Positions 11,462-23,900 of a stretch of 64,000 nt of DNA are shown piece by piece (the stretch's first letter is position 1; every line of letters begins with the position of its first letter). Source of the stretch: Norana najaformis (Eukaryota; Annelida; Clitellata; Crassiclitellata; Hormogastridae); NCBI GenBank assembly GCA_964023275.1, contig OZ029914.1, positions 41,457,924 through 41,521,923 of the forward strand. Direction: 5' to 3'. Under the pieces are notes generated by a model. That model was given only the letters and a program-made list of their open reading frames with translations, was not told the DNA's origin and ran no database searches. The translations under genes were made by a program, and so were the position numbers.

Positions 11462-11660
11462 ACATCTACACTGACATACGTTTGGTATGTATGGTTGTAC
11501 GTGTGTATATATGCATGTATATATGCTTGAGGTGTGTATATATGTGTGTTTTTGTGTGTGTATAAATGTGTGTGCATTTATGTATGTATTGTGCATATTT
11601 ATGCATTTATTCATATATGCATGCATGCGTTTATGTATGTATGCACATCCATAAAATCAT
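11462..11660 (+). repeat. (ATGT)n-rich microsatellite upstream of exon 1
   Basis: Degenerate TATG/TGTG/CATG repeats. They occupy the same position about 270-460 bp upstream of the start codon in copies B, D (33,590-33,760) and E (48,925-49,090). Confidence 0.8.
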
Positions 11661-11924
11661 GTATCGGTACATTTGTAGGGCGTCTTCAAGGAACCTACCA
11701 AAGACGCTCCTCGTCACAATGCATATTATCAGAGTTCGGTAAGAAAGAAAAGGGCGCAATTAGGTGCCACTCAAGGTTTTATGGCGCTATGCTGAAGCAC
11801 GTGTTGGAAAATCATAAATTCAAAGCTATGCACGAAGTGATCACCAGTTAAACAATTTTGTTCGTCAATTCTGCATACAAGAAGGCAGTGTTTCATTTAC
11901 AGATACCGCTGAATAAGTAACAGA
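11661..11924 (+). promoter_or_regulatory. Conserved 5' flank of copy B
   Basis: This stretch is nearly identical to 33,753-34,016 and recognisable at 49,100-49,366. It presumably contains the promoter and 5' UTR. I see no clear TATA box. TTTCATTTACAG at 11,891-11,902 could be a 5'-UTR acceptor, but it is not preserved exactly in E. Confidence 0.35.
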
Positions 11925-11970
11925 ATGGGAAAACGTTTGATACTAACAACGCTTTTGACCATCATCTACG
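11925..11970 (+). CDS. Copy B exon 1: signal peptide
   Basis: 46 nt, ending in phase 1 at G|GTAAGA. It encodes MGKRLILTTLLTIIYG, a short basic N-terminus plus hydrophobic core typical of a signal peptide. The nucleotide sequence is identical in copy D. Confidence 0.8.
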
Positions 11971-14900
11971 GTAAGATGTATGCATTGATATAACGTTGCT
12001 TTTACACTTGAGTTCCATTAAATGTTTTAACTTACTGATGTACGTAAATTTCGTCCCACTAATATTAATGAGTCGGAGCAGCTGTGGGTCGAATGAAGAA
12101 GACGAGCGGTGTTGTCATTCTCACAGTTATGCTTACTGCGTTCCAGAGATTATGATATAAGAAGCTTGGAGAAGTGGAAGAACACTGTAACACGAACTAG
12201 TATATGTAGATCCTGCAGATATGTATATATGTATGTCTTTGGAAGCATGTGCCGATCCTTGTGCCGATCCTCTTGCTGGAACCATCACTTTACACAGTAG
12301 GCTTATAGCTGGAATTTATTATATATAAGATCACTTTATTTGTAACGAGTTACGGTTAACGGGGATTAAATAGAATTCACGCTAAGCAGTTAGAATCCTT
12401 TTCACTAAATTTATCTAATAAAGGTAATGTAAGATATATTTTGTTATCTGAGCCATTCACACAGTTCCCTACCTCAGACTTTGAAAAATCCAACCAGTGA
12501 CTGAACCATGCCATAGCCGAACCTTGAGTAAGTCCGCCAACCTTCTCTCATACCTTAAAGAAACCCTCAGTAAGATCCTCCATCGATGAGAGAATGGATA
12601 GATAAATGATGTTGTTTATTGATCATCGATGTTTCAAGCGATGTGTTTCAAGCGGAAAGGTATTCGCAGTATATCGCTGTATTTTAACTATGGCCCCACC
12701 GGGAAGGATTTTGAGCATATCAGAGTCAACATCAGGTGTAGACTACTCCTGAATTGTAGTCGATCAAAGCATGGAGTTCAGTTCATGTATTTCTAACTGC
12801 TTTACGCCTTCAGGCTCATCATTTTATGTTGTCTTTATGGTCATTCTATCCTTTTGTTCTTGACTGTTATCCTGAATTAACATCACTTCACCTATTTTGT
12901 CTACTTGTCTGCTCTTCTCTTGGTGTGCGTTCGTGAAGCGTAGGCTCCCTACCTACTCAAGCTCAAACAGTAATGACCTCACATACACTATAATTTAAGA
13001 ACGCTATGTTACGTTGTATTGCGAATGCAAGTAGTCTATGCATAAACGTATAAATAGCATTGAGTTGAACTATTATCGATGGCCTCATAAGATCGTTTAA
13101 ATCAAGTTCTGGCCTACACGATGGCTCAGGCTTGTTACTTTAGAAGTGGTGGTAGCCTAGTAATGAAATATATTCAAAGGGTCGCTTATGTTTTTCTTAT
13201 TACGTTGCTGCTTGAGTTCATCTTTGTTAAGTAACTAATACCTATAGCATTTTTTCATATAAGGCCTTTCTTCATGGTTACAAATTTGGTTGTGTATATG
13301 GCATCAATGTAAAACCATTTCACTTGCTATTACCTGTGAATACCTTGACTATTGTGGCTCACCCGTTTGATCTTTTTCATTTTCAAATTAGTTCATATGT
13401 CAGTAGTTTTTTTCCGAGAGAGATTTGATATACATTTTATGAATACAATGCAACATAAACGTGTGCATATTACTTGACTATGTTTTATAAAATATCTTCA
13501 GGTTATGCTATATTAGGCAGCTTAATTACAACGCCCGATAATTATGCGATAACTGAGAAACAGATCAACCTCAGCATGACTTGTTCTTCTACTCTGCGAT
13601 CCAATAATATTAGCTGGTACTTCGTACGAGTGGGTGAAAGTAACAACGTCACTATTGCGTCAGGGTCTTTTGTTTACCCGGCCTTTACACAACTGTACTG
13701 GATTGACCAACCGACCGGATATGCCTCCAACCTAATTATACGCTCACCAAGTGATTCCACAGCCGGAACCTTCACATGTTCAGACACCGAAATGGTCGCA
13801 CACGCGCAGGTGTTATTCAGTTGTAAGTACTTCGGTCATAAAAGCATTTGATTATTTTGCTGACTTATTTGCTACCAACCATTCATGATATTGATTTTAA
13901 AATTACCTCTGTTTGAAACGTTATCTAAAAGACAAAGTCTTCTTAGTTACGTGATCGCTTTATACACAAAACTTATTGTGCTTGAAAAGAGAAATATAAC
14001 TTATTGTCGTTGTAAATGGAAGATCACAGCCTCGCTCTCGACATCTCTGTCTTGAGTCGGTCTCGGGACCATCCTAACATCCGTTCTTAATCTGGTCTCG
14101 TATAGTTTGGCCAACTTCTCGATCTCGTCTCGTTCACGGGGCAGGACGTATCGGGTCTCGTCTCGGTCTCCTGAGCAAGTCCCGGGACTCATTGCTGGTG
14201 AGAAGATGAAACTTTCGCAATGCTGCCCAGTTGTATTACGACACGTAGAATATGTACAGCCAGAAATGTGACCCGGTTTGGCAAAATGATTCTTAATTTG
14301 CACCAATTGCAGACAATTTCAGAATGAAATCACGCATATTGACTGTTTAACAAATTTTGGTCAAACATATCCTCAGATATATGGTTTAACTTGAATTTAA
14401 CATTTTCGCGCTTGTATACATTTTTCGTGCTTATATCCTCAAGATTCCCTATGTTGACCATGTCACCAATGAGGAGATCAGAGCAAGGCCAGCAAGTGTA
14501 CATGTACCAGTCTCTTCCATCATAAAGAATTGCAGGCTTCGAATATTTGACCATCTTGAGCGAGCTCCACCGAACGAGGACCATCGAAGAGCTCTAGGGG
14601 CCGCAATGGACAAAGCCCCTAAGAACTGGAAAAGACCTTCTGGCAGACCAGGAACTACATGGACTAGAATAGTGAAGACAGATCTTGAATGTTGCGGTTT
14701 TATGTTCAGTACTGCATGGAGCAAACCCCAAAACAGGAAGGCGTGGAATCGCATCATTGATACGACAATCATCACTTATACTATGCTCCCCCCGAGTAGA
14801 AGCGCTTATAAATGCTTAAATGTAATGACTTTGATGTATTACTCGTGCTAAACAGATTTAAAATATTTTTGGTTCGACTTAGCGTGTCAATTTTAATATA

Positions 14901-17900
14901 ACGTAACAACTTTATGATCCGTTAGAGCATTCGATCTACGTAACATAATAAAATTTAAGACATATAAATTACTTGTATCGGAGTATAATAATAATGATAC
15001 CTTTTGTCTACTTGGCATGTGGAACTTTGAATCAACGATGCTTATGAATACTTGTAATGATTGATTTTGATAGAGTAGAAGACTGTCAGTACTAAGCTGT
15101 TAACGTTAAGCGTATATTAGTAAAACACCAGTAGAAATCAGTGGCACAACATCAGTCTGTCCTATTTACTTTCTGTTTAATAATGTATTCATTTTTTATT
15201 TTACTGCTACAGAGATGACTGTACTTCTAGGCCAACGATAGGCAGAAGCTTGCAACTGCATGCAGTAGTGTTTCTGCTTGTCTGTTCTCGGTCAAACATT
15301 GTTCATTAAAAGCATTAAGTTGATACCTACTGTACAGTATTGGAGTTACCAAGCACAAATTTAAGTAACATAACCATAAACTTACTTACAACAAACTTTA
15401 AATAGATACCGAGCCAATTATAAAATTATTTTAAAAATTATTGCGAAACCTATTAATCTGGAAGTTATAAAATTACTTTCAAATAATAACTATACTACTG
15501 ATTACTGGAGGTGAATACATTTGCATCGACATCTCGGACTATTAGATGAACGTCTCTGCTCGTTTTGGTCTCGAAGAGGGACGTCTCGGGTCTCATCTCG
15601 GCCTCGGCCCCAATGATCTCGAAGGCATCCTTGGAAAGATACGACAATTTCTTATTCCAATCGGGTTTATTTATGTTTTAGTTTTGAATATCTCACGTGG
15701 ATCTTCTAACGCGTCAGATAGTCTTATCGTTGGCGATGTTATCAGACTATATCTCTCCGTCATTTACCTCGGAAATCCATACATCACTCCGATGTTCTAT
15801 CTGTACAGTTATTCTGCATTTTCCACATACGAATTACTTGAAAATTGTACTTCTCCGCAGTTGAGCATTTCGTATTCACGGACTACAGCAACGGCAACTT
15901 TCTATCAGACTGTGTCATGCCCTGAATTTCCTGGGATACAATTGAAAATGTATTTTGGGAAACCAGTAGGTAACTTATTGCCAGGTTCTGCAACCAACGC
16001 CCCTAGCCGTTACGTCTACATTTCGTTTCCTCCGAGAAATGTGTTATGTGAGTACTTTGCGAACAAATCGTTCCAATGAAATTTCAGTTTTTGCATAATA
16101 TGTAGCTGTGTAGATAACGTCGTGTTGATATGAAATGGAGGGCAGAATGTATTTTAGCTCTTTTAGCTCTTAGCAATCCCATGCGAGTTCGTGTTAGTCC
16201 TGATTTTAATCTTGCACAGCATGAAAAAATTGAAAAGAAGTTCTACTGCTGAAATGCTAATGGAGTTCTTCAATCCACTGCGACTATAACTTTCTCTAAA
16301 AAGTTATGGAATGACGATCATTAGGCCAAAATAAAAGCGGACTTAGCAGCTCGGAAAAGGTTTTGCAAAAAGTTCACAATTACTCTAAGAATCTGTTTCT
16401 TGCGAATTCGTGCATTGCATGATGTATACGGATTTTTAGGTTCATTTCATCTTCATCTTTTTTTTGTTTTTACCGTTTTTACCAGGTGTCCCAACCGAAA
16501 AAAATATGAGTATCGCCGGTGCTATTTCCGGGGCAATGATTTACTTTGGAGGTATGCTTACGTGTCATGTAACCTCCGATCCTCCGGCCAACTACTCGTG
16601 GACCGACCTGACATATGGAAACTCAAGCACAGGTCCCAGTTGGACTGTTTGGCACGATGGCTCATTCCAATGCATGGCTTCAATCGACTTAAACGGACGT
16701 TGGTACTCGGTTTCAAAGACTGTTTATAATCTGATTGTCGAGAGTAAGTTGATTGATTGGAAATCTAATTTTGTCCGTTGCAACTCAATGCTTCTTAGAC
16801 TGTAGGTGCATTATATTACCACCAAGAACAATAGGGTTCAGGTACTAACATTACATGCTTTGTCGCAATAGTAGCTCGCAGAGTCCATTGTTCTCAGCAA
16901 AGGCCTGTCTTCGCCATCGTAATAAGAAAGTCGCTGATGTCCGCTGAGGTTCGGAGGGCTCTGCCCGCCAATGTACACGACAACTCGGTACCATCTAGAA
17001 ACTTTTGAAACGGAGACAGATGCTGAGTTGAAAATATTCCTCTTGTCTTCGCTGACAAAACGTTCTCTTTCGACCCGATTTCAATTTTCCTCCTTTAAGA
17101 AGTTGTCGATGAGCTTCTTCCATTCCTGGTGCGGCTCTGCATTAAGTCACTAGCTGAAGGACATCTTCTAGGTGGTCAAAGGCGAGCCGTCATGCGACCA
17201 TATCTCAAGAAGCCAAGAGTGGACCATAATGATATCAACAACTCCAATCTCACGTTACGCTAGAATGCTGTGAAGAAAATACTGGCTGAGCAGACATTGC
17301 GCTATTTCGAATCGTGCCGCCTTACGCCAAAACTGCAGTCCGGTTCTAGGAAGGGTCGCTCAACAAAAACGGTTATGTTCCGACTTATCTCTGACATCTG
17401 TGATGCCATGCATGCTGGGAAAGTCACGCTGCTGGCTCCGCTCGACGTCAGTGCTTCGTTTGACATGGTGGACCAAAACATCGACTCAGTGCTTCAAATG
17501 GAATTGTCGGTAAGCCGTTTGAATGGCTACGTTCATTTCTGAATGGGCGGACAATGAAGGTGGAGGTAGGATTAGGCAGATCGGATTTGCACCCATCCTA
17601 TACGGTATCTCCCAATGGTCGTTTCTTTGGTCGGTTCTTGGGTCGCTTCTGTACATATTGTACACAGCCCACTTTACACAAATTATCTCAGTTTTGGCAA
17701 CCATACTTCATCAATATGCTGATGATGTTCAGCTGTACTCGACTTGCCATCCATCGGATGCACCTGCTTCTGTGTATACAAGGTACGGACTAGCGTGACA
17801 AGGTAAAGATCAGTTCATGTGGCTTGACTCCCAACATAAATGGTCAAAGATAGACAAAGATATTACAAAGGTGGCATTCAATAGCTGGGAACCATTATAT

Positions 17901-20900
17901 ATCGTCCGGGACCTTGACGTGCTCCTGGATGAAGACCTATCGACGCTGGCACAAATCAAATCTCTCTGCAAGCCCTGATATTATGAACTGCACCAGATCA
18001 GGGTCATTCGGCATAACCTGTCATACGCAGTGCAAGATGCAGCAGTGACCCTTGTTCATTTTTTTTCATCATGACACGCTTAGATCATTGTAATTAAAGT
18101 CCTTGCAGGCCTGTCAAATTGTCGAATTCGACCACTTTAGGCTGTTCCCAATTGCGCCGCCCGGATCGTGGCCTATTTGCCAAAATTTTCGCATATATCG
18201 AACTACTTTATATGCGAGATACACTGCATTGGCTTCCGGTTGAAGGAAGAATTCAATTCAAGATTCTCCTCATAGGAGGGCCTCTATATCAGAATCGATC
18301 CCGGAATTCATCATGGAGCTGTTTATTCCAGTTGCAAACCAATCGGATCGACAAATGTGGCGCTCGGCTTCCCAGGTAATCATATAGTTCCGCGCTTTTG
18401 TATGACGGCACGGGCACATCTTTCTCTCTCATGTGTTCGACCGTCCCTCTGGAACAGTCTTCCTCCGGAATTTCTAACTCTTCCTCCTCTAACGGCTCAA
18501 GAAACATCGTCGGCCCATTTTATGACGCACCGCTTTGGAACTGCTAGATCGTCATGCCGCAGTGTTAATGTGTGTTATAGACAGTCTTTTCTGTTCTGCC
18601 GTAAAAATACTTACTAGAAATTTATTAGAATGAAATTTATTAGATAGAGGTACTTCGCTCAAATCAATTTGATGCCAGACAACATCAACATGTTTTTCTA
18701 TAGTTTTCCTGTACAGGCTATTGCTTACTTCAGTTTATTCAGCATATTTCCATGTTTTCTTAGATTGTGCGTCACTAGTTTTCGACTCTAAATATGTAAG
18801 TATAAATGCACAAGTATTTCTACAACGACCGTGTGGCCTCGACCCTGTTCATTTTTGAATGAATTTATCGGGTAAATTCCTTCACCACCGCTGCCCGCTT
18901 CAGTGGATGCCAACCCTTTTAAAGTTCACATGTATGGGCAGAGCCAGTAAGATATTGAAATCTCTCAAACAGAGCCTCGACTGTTAAACGAACCAGCACT
19001 GAAAGACGGAGGCACATTGATTTACTAGTTATCCAATAGGACTAATTACGCAAGATGTACTGTATGCTCTAATATTTAACCCTTCAATTGACAACCTAGA
19101 ACAGAGTGACAATTTCTCTTATCAATGAAGAACTACTCTAACAATATTTTAGGCCTTTTATTATTAACGTTATTAGAACTTTACAACATTCGGGTATTGC
19201 AAATTATAATGCCAGCAGGCATTACTGGTTTCTTCTAATTTTGCAAATTTCTGTTTGTCATTATTTCTCGTTTATGCGACAGAGCTGTATTCTACAGTCA
19301 AACCATTATATGGACCAATCGCTGGAGGAACTAAAGTCACAGTAACACTTAATAGCTGGTCAAAACAAATTGTCAACATTTCTGCGCTGTACCTTGGTGG
19401 CATTAAAACTACAACCTTAAAAGACAACAAGTCAGTCAAAGTTACAGCCTATTAGCTAATAAAGGGCAGTTTCTTAAGCTGGCTCAGACACCGAATAACA
19501 GTTCTTTTATTTAGATCATAGAGGCAGTTATGGACACGAAGCATTGGCGACTTCATTTTTCTTAGTTTCAGCATATGAGGGCGGTTGGCCAGTCATCGAT
19601 TCACCTCTTGTCCTCACAGGGAGTAAATCATTAGTTTCTCATTATAGCTGAGTTCCCTATAGTCCGCTGGTAGAGCCGAAATCTCGACGTAGTTCTGCCC
19701 AGGCGGGGATTTTAATCCCGAGGTCTCGGTTGACACTAGACTATCCTATTAGCTTAAAATTCAAAATCAGCAATCGCTGCAATAACCGAAGTTATATTCT
19801 GTAGCAGTAGCGTATTTTTGAGGTTTTTAAAAGGCGCTAGGCAAAATAGCCAGATATATACAGTACACACAACTTAGAGCAAAATAGAAATGAAATCGAG
19901 ACATGAAGACAGAGAGACTCAGAGACCAGACTATGACGAAAGCACGCATCCTAGGATCTTAAAGGCGTGATCAGCTAACACTACAACACTGGCAAGTCTG
20001 TTCCTCTAAGCAAGTTTAATCCACCGATAGCCATCCCACGACGAATTTCTTGTATAATTGCCTAAAAGCAACGTGTAAATTTTTATAAATAATAGGTAGA
20101 TAGTGTATAGAGAGTAAATTTAAGTCGAGTGGAGTCGAGTACACAAGACGAACAAAGATTCCAGCAGCCTGCAGTAAACTCGAATATATCTTTTAGCCGA
20201 GGGTGAGGGGATGTTGGACAACCGCCTCTAAGAAACACTGAACGCCTCTGATAAATTTTCTGCTAAAGTAGAGCTACATAATTTTGTGATTACAATTACC
20301 TATTACAGTTAAAATCTCGATGCAGATAAAAAACAATACACGATGCCCTGTGTTATTAAACATCACAATCTATCCTGCATTGCAAGTTAATGGCTGCAGC
20401 GCTATATAAGTACTACATAATTATGATTTCATATAAAACTAATTGCATTAATTAACATCATACCTCAGATCAGTTTCTTATCTCTGCCCAATCATTGCAT
20501 TTGAGATCTGGTGTGCAATGATACAGTCAATTTTAATGGTATCCGAAACATTGGCGTTGTTAGTATAGCAGAGCATTACACTGCTGGACTGTAATACAAA
20601 TCCTGACATCATTCATCCCTGTTTAGGAAATGCCAGTACATCATCCAGTTCTCTTGGTCGTTAACTAGTCCACAGGTCAATCCAGGTTTGGTTAGGCACC
20701 CAATTTATAATGGGTTCAAAAATGGGAAAATTCTTCCAACCACAAAAATTGGTCAAGCTTTAGACATAAGACTCAACATGACAGATTATTGCAGAATTTT
20801 TTTTTGCTACCGCGAAAATTGGTCAAGGTTTAGACTGACAGATTAGTGCATTGTGCCAGTACACTATTAGTCCCGCTTGATAATTTTAGTAGGTTACTTA

Positions 20901-23900
20901 TTAAACTGCTAAGTTGCTTAAAATTCGTTCGCGTGTATTCCATCAGGTGTATGATCATGTGCATATGCTTGTAATATTAGAGATATGGAAGTAAGGAAGT
21001 AACTGCACATTCGAATAATCCTAGCTTTAATAATGTGTACCTGTGGCTGTTTGAGTTTCTTTATCTTCTACTTATGAAATTATATTCAGGTCAAGCAACA
21101 GTTTTCTGATGATAACTCCAAATGCAACAACAACTCTAATTGGACAATTGTTGCCGATAACGATTGAAGTCGCATCCGGACCATACAACATAAGCACCAA
21201 TTTATCTTTCACTTACCAAGGCAACCCAGAAATAACTGGCATCAGTCCATCCTCATTTGTTGTCACGTAAGTTTTAACGAATTTGTGTACAAGTAATAAA
21301 TGAATAAATAAATAAATAAATAAACAAATATAAAAAACAAGTCTATTTCTTCCTATAACTACTGAAATGTTGTAATCTTCAACAACAGAATAGCATTAAT
21401 GCTGTTCAAGAAACTCTTTAATCAGAGTAAATCTTAATTCCAGACTTTCAGCTTTCTCTCTGAAGCTCGATTGTGATTTATAATATTATGTAATATGCAT
21501 GGCTAACTTTAATTCACAGAGGTGGAACGTTGTTGACTGCAACAGGGACTCAGTTGTTATCTGTAGCTAATCCACTCATTCAAGTAACTATCGTCATTGA
21601 AAGAGGAATCGAAAAATATGCTACAGCAGATGTATCGTACGAGGTAGAAAAACAAAGTTACGAATTAATTGGAAATATGAGTGCGACCGTTAATATTCTT
21701 TGCAGCATAATAGATCTTAGAGCTAAGATTCTTTATACGGATACGATGAATAAGAAACTGTCTAATAAAATCACATGAGTTGAATACTTTTACCATACTT
21801 TACAATGTATGTATGAATTTATGTATGTATGTATGCAAGCATGCATGTATGTTTGCATGTGAGCATACATGCGTGCTTTTATGTGACCATGCATATACAT
21901 ACATATGTGTTTATGTATTTAGGCACGAATGTATTCACATATTCATGCTCGTTATGTATATATCCAGATATTTGATAAAGGGCCTTTAGTTTCTTAAAAA
22001 CGCTGCTAAAGTGGTCATCTAAAAGTTCATTTGTGTATAAATTAATTAGTGTGCAATCCCATTTAATACTACATAAATAACATCCTCCGCTTGTCCTTTT
22101 CACCTGTAGCATTTCAGTGAAGACTGAAAACCAAACTGTTCAAGTTATCCTGCCCTACCCTTTCTCCTGCACCATCCCAGGAATACCATAATCAACGACT
22201 TGCACCGTTGCACCATGATATCTCACCGGGTTGACCCTCTGACTCTGACCTGGTACTGAAACTGACCAAACACCTTTGCTCTTGCGTAATCGATCTGATA
22301 TAGCGCCGGTAAATGAGCTGGTTTACATGACGCGGCTTTTGAGTGTCGCTAAGACATTTCTGATGTTTACATCTACATATATAAATGTATGTATGCATAC
22401 TCCTTACGCATGCATGTATTTATGCATGTACACGTAAAGATTCTTATATAGGGGCTTTTAAGAATCTTTTAAAGTTCCGTATATATAAATATCTGTATAA
22501 ACTAAACAGTACTCGACTTAAGGTAGAATCAAATGAAACACTACATACAAGCAAGGTGTGGGGAACGGTGGTATATTGGTAACGCGTTTGGTCAATGACC
22601 ATGCGGTTGCGGGTTCGACTCCGTGTATCGACTCTGGGCAAGTTGTTTGCGCACTCCGTGTCTCGGTCACCAAGCAGTTTATTTTGGTACCGGCGCAAGT
22701 CGGAAAGTAATGGCAAGTCCTGCGATGCACTGGCCCCGGATCCAGACCGTGCCCATTGCTGGCTCAAGGACGCACAGAAAAGGAAATGAGCGCCTTCCCT
22801 ATGTCTCATTTGTGGGATATTGGATATTTTTTACTTTAAAAGAAAGGGAATTCTTTCTATCAAAGCTTGCTCAGAAACAGGCGAAGCAGCAACAGAGTCA
22901 TTGTAAATTAAGTCGCTGAAATTGCATAACCTCAAATCTTGCTCGGAACATATCTGCAACAGATTTTATTGAATTTATTGAATTTGGATATATGCATATT
23001 TTGCTAAATATGTTTTCAAATAGCGCATTCTGCAAACTTTTAGACGAGAATCTCGCATTAACATAGTTTAAGTGATGCGACTAGAATTGGTATAGTCTTA
23101 CTAGAAGATAATGGGTTGTTTACCGGAAGCGTTGCGCTTAACTGAGTCAGTAGAATATTCTGAATAAAGACCTGTAACTTATCATTTAGGCTAATTAGTT
23201 ACTTTTATCATGAATATTGCTTGCTTGCAGTCTTGCGAAGTGACAGCTGAAGATAGTAGTAAACTGACATGTCGAATGCCACCAATAAATATACCCGACG
23301 ATTTCCTCCAAGTCTTGAACTCCAAATACTATATCAGAAATACCCGTGATACGAATTCGTTGACGAACCAAATAACTGCGGAAAATCTATTCCCACTGTC
23401 GAGGAGAAGACGGTACTTAAGTGCTTTGTCTTTGCTTGGACCAAATGGAATCGATCGACTGGTCATCTATGCCGGGTTCGTCCTAGATGGATATCGGAAA
23501 TACAAAAACATCAATGACATTCTACCAGAAACTCAACTGTTGTTCTTTTCTCCTCCGGAAATCAATTCCACTGCAGATGTTCTTGAATTTGATCCACATA
23601 AAGAAGAGTTCATTTCAATTAAGGTAGGCCCACAGTTGCTGATATACACGAGTAAATGTTATCATAACGTATATAACAATAACAATTTTGTGTCATCAGT
23701 GAAGATACCCGACGATTTCCTCCGAATACAATAATAAAATTGCACACAAGACAAGAATTCCAATTATGTTATCAGGTTGGGAGCGCCTCAGTGGAGCTTC
23801 TGTTGAGTAAACCATATAAAAATTCATTATTACACTTACAAAATATATCTTGTCCTAATATATATTGGCCAGAGTCAAAGATGCAAGTTGTAACAACACT

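Noticed and set aside
11534-11943. ORF upstream of exon 1 (11,534-11,851) with the same frame in copy D (33,578-33,943)
   Set aside because: The two units are about 95% identical here as DNA, so an open frame in both is not evidence of coding. The first half is microsatellite translation, and copy E has stops. I treat it as 5' flank.
17258-18617. Plus-strand ORFs in intron 4 as additional receptor exons
   Set aside because: They carry reverse transcriptase motifs including YADD and sit in a LINE shared by B and D.
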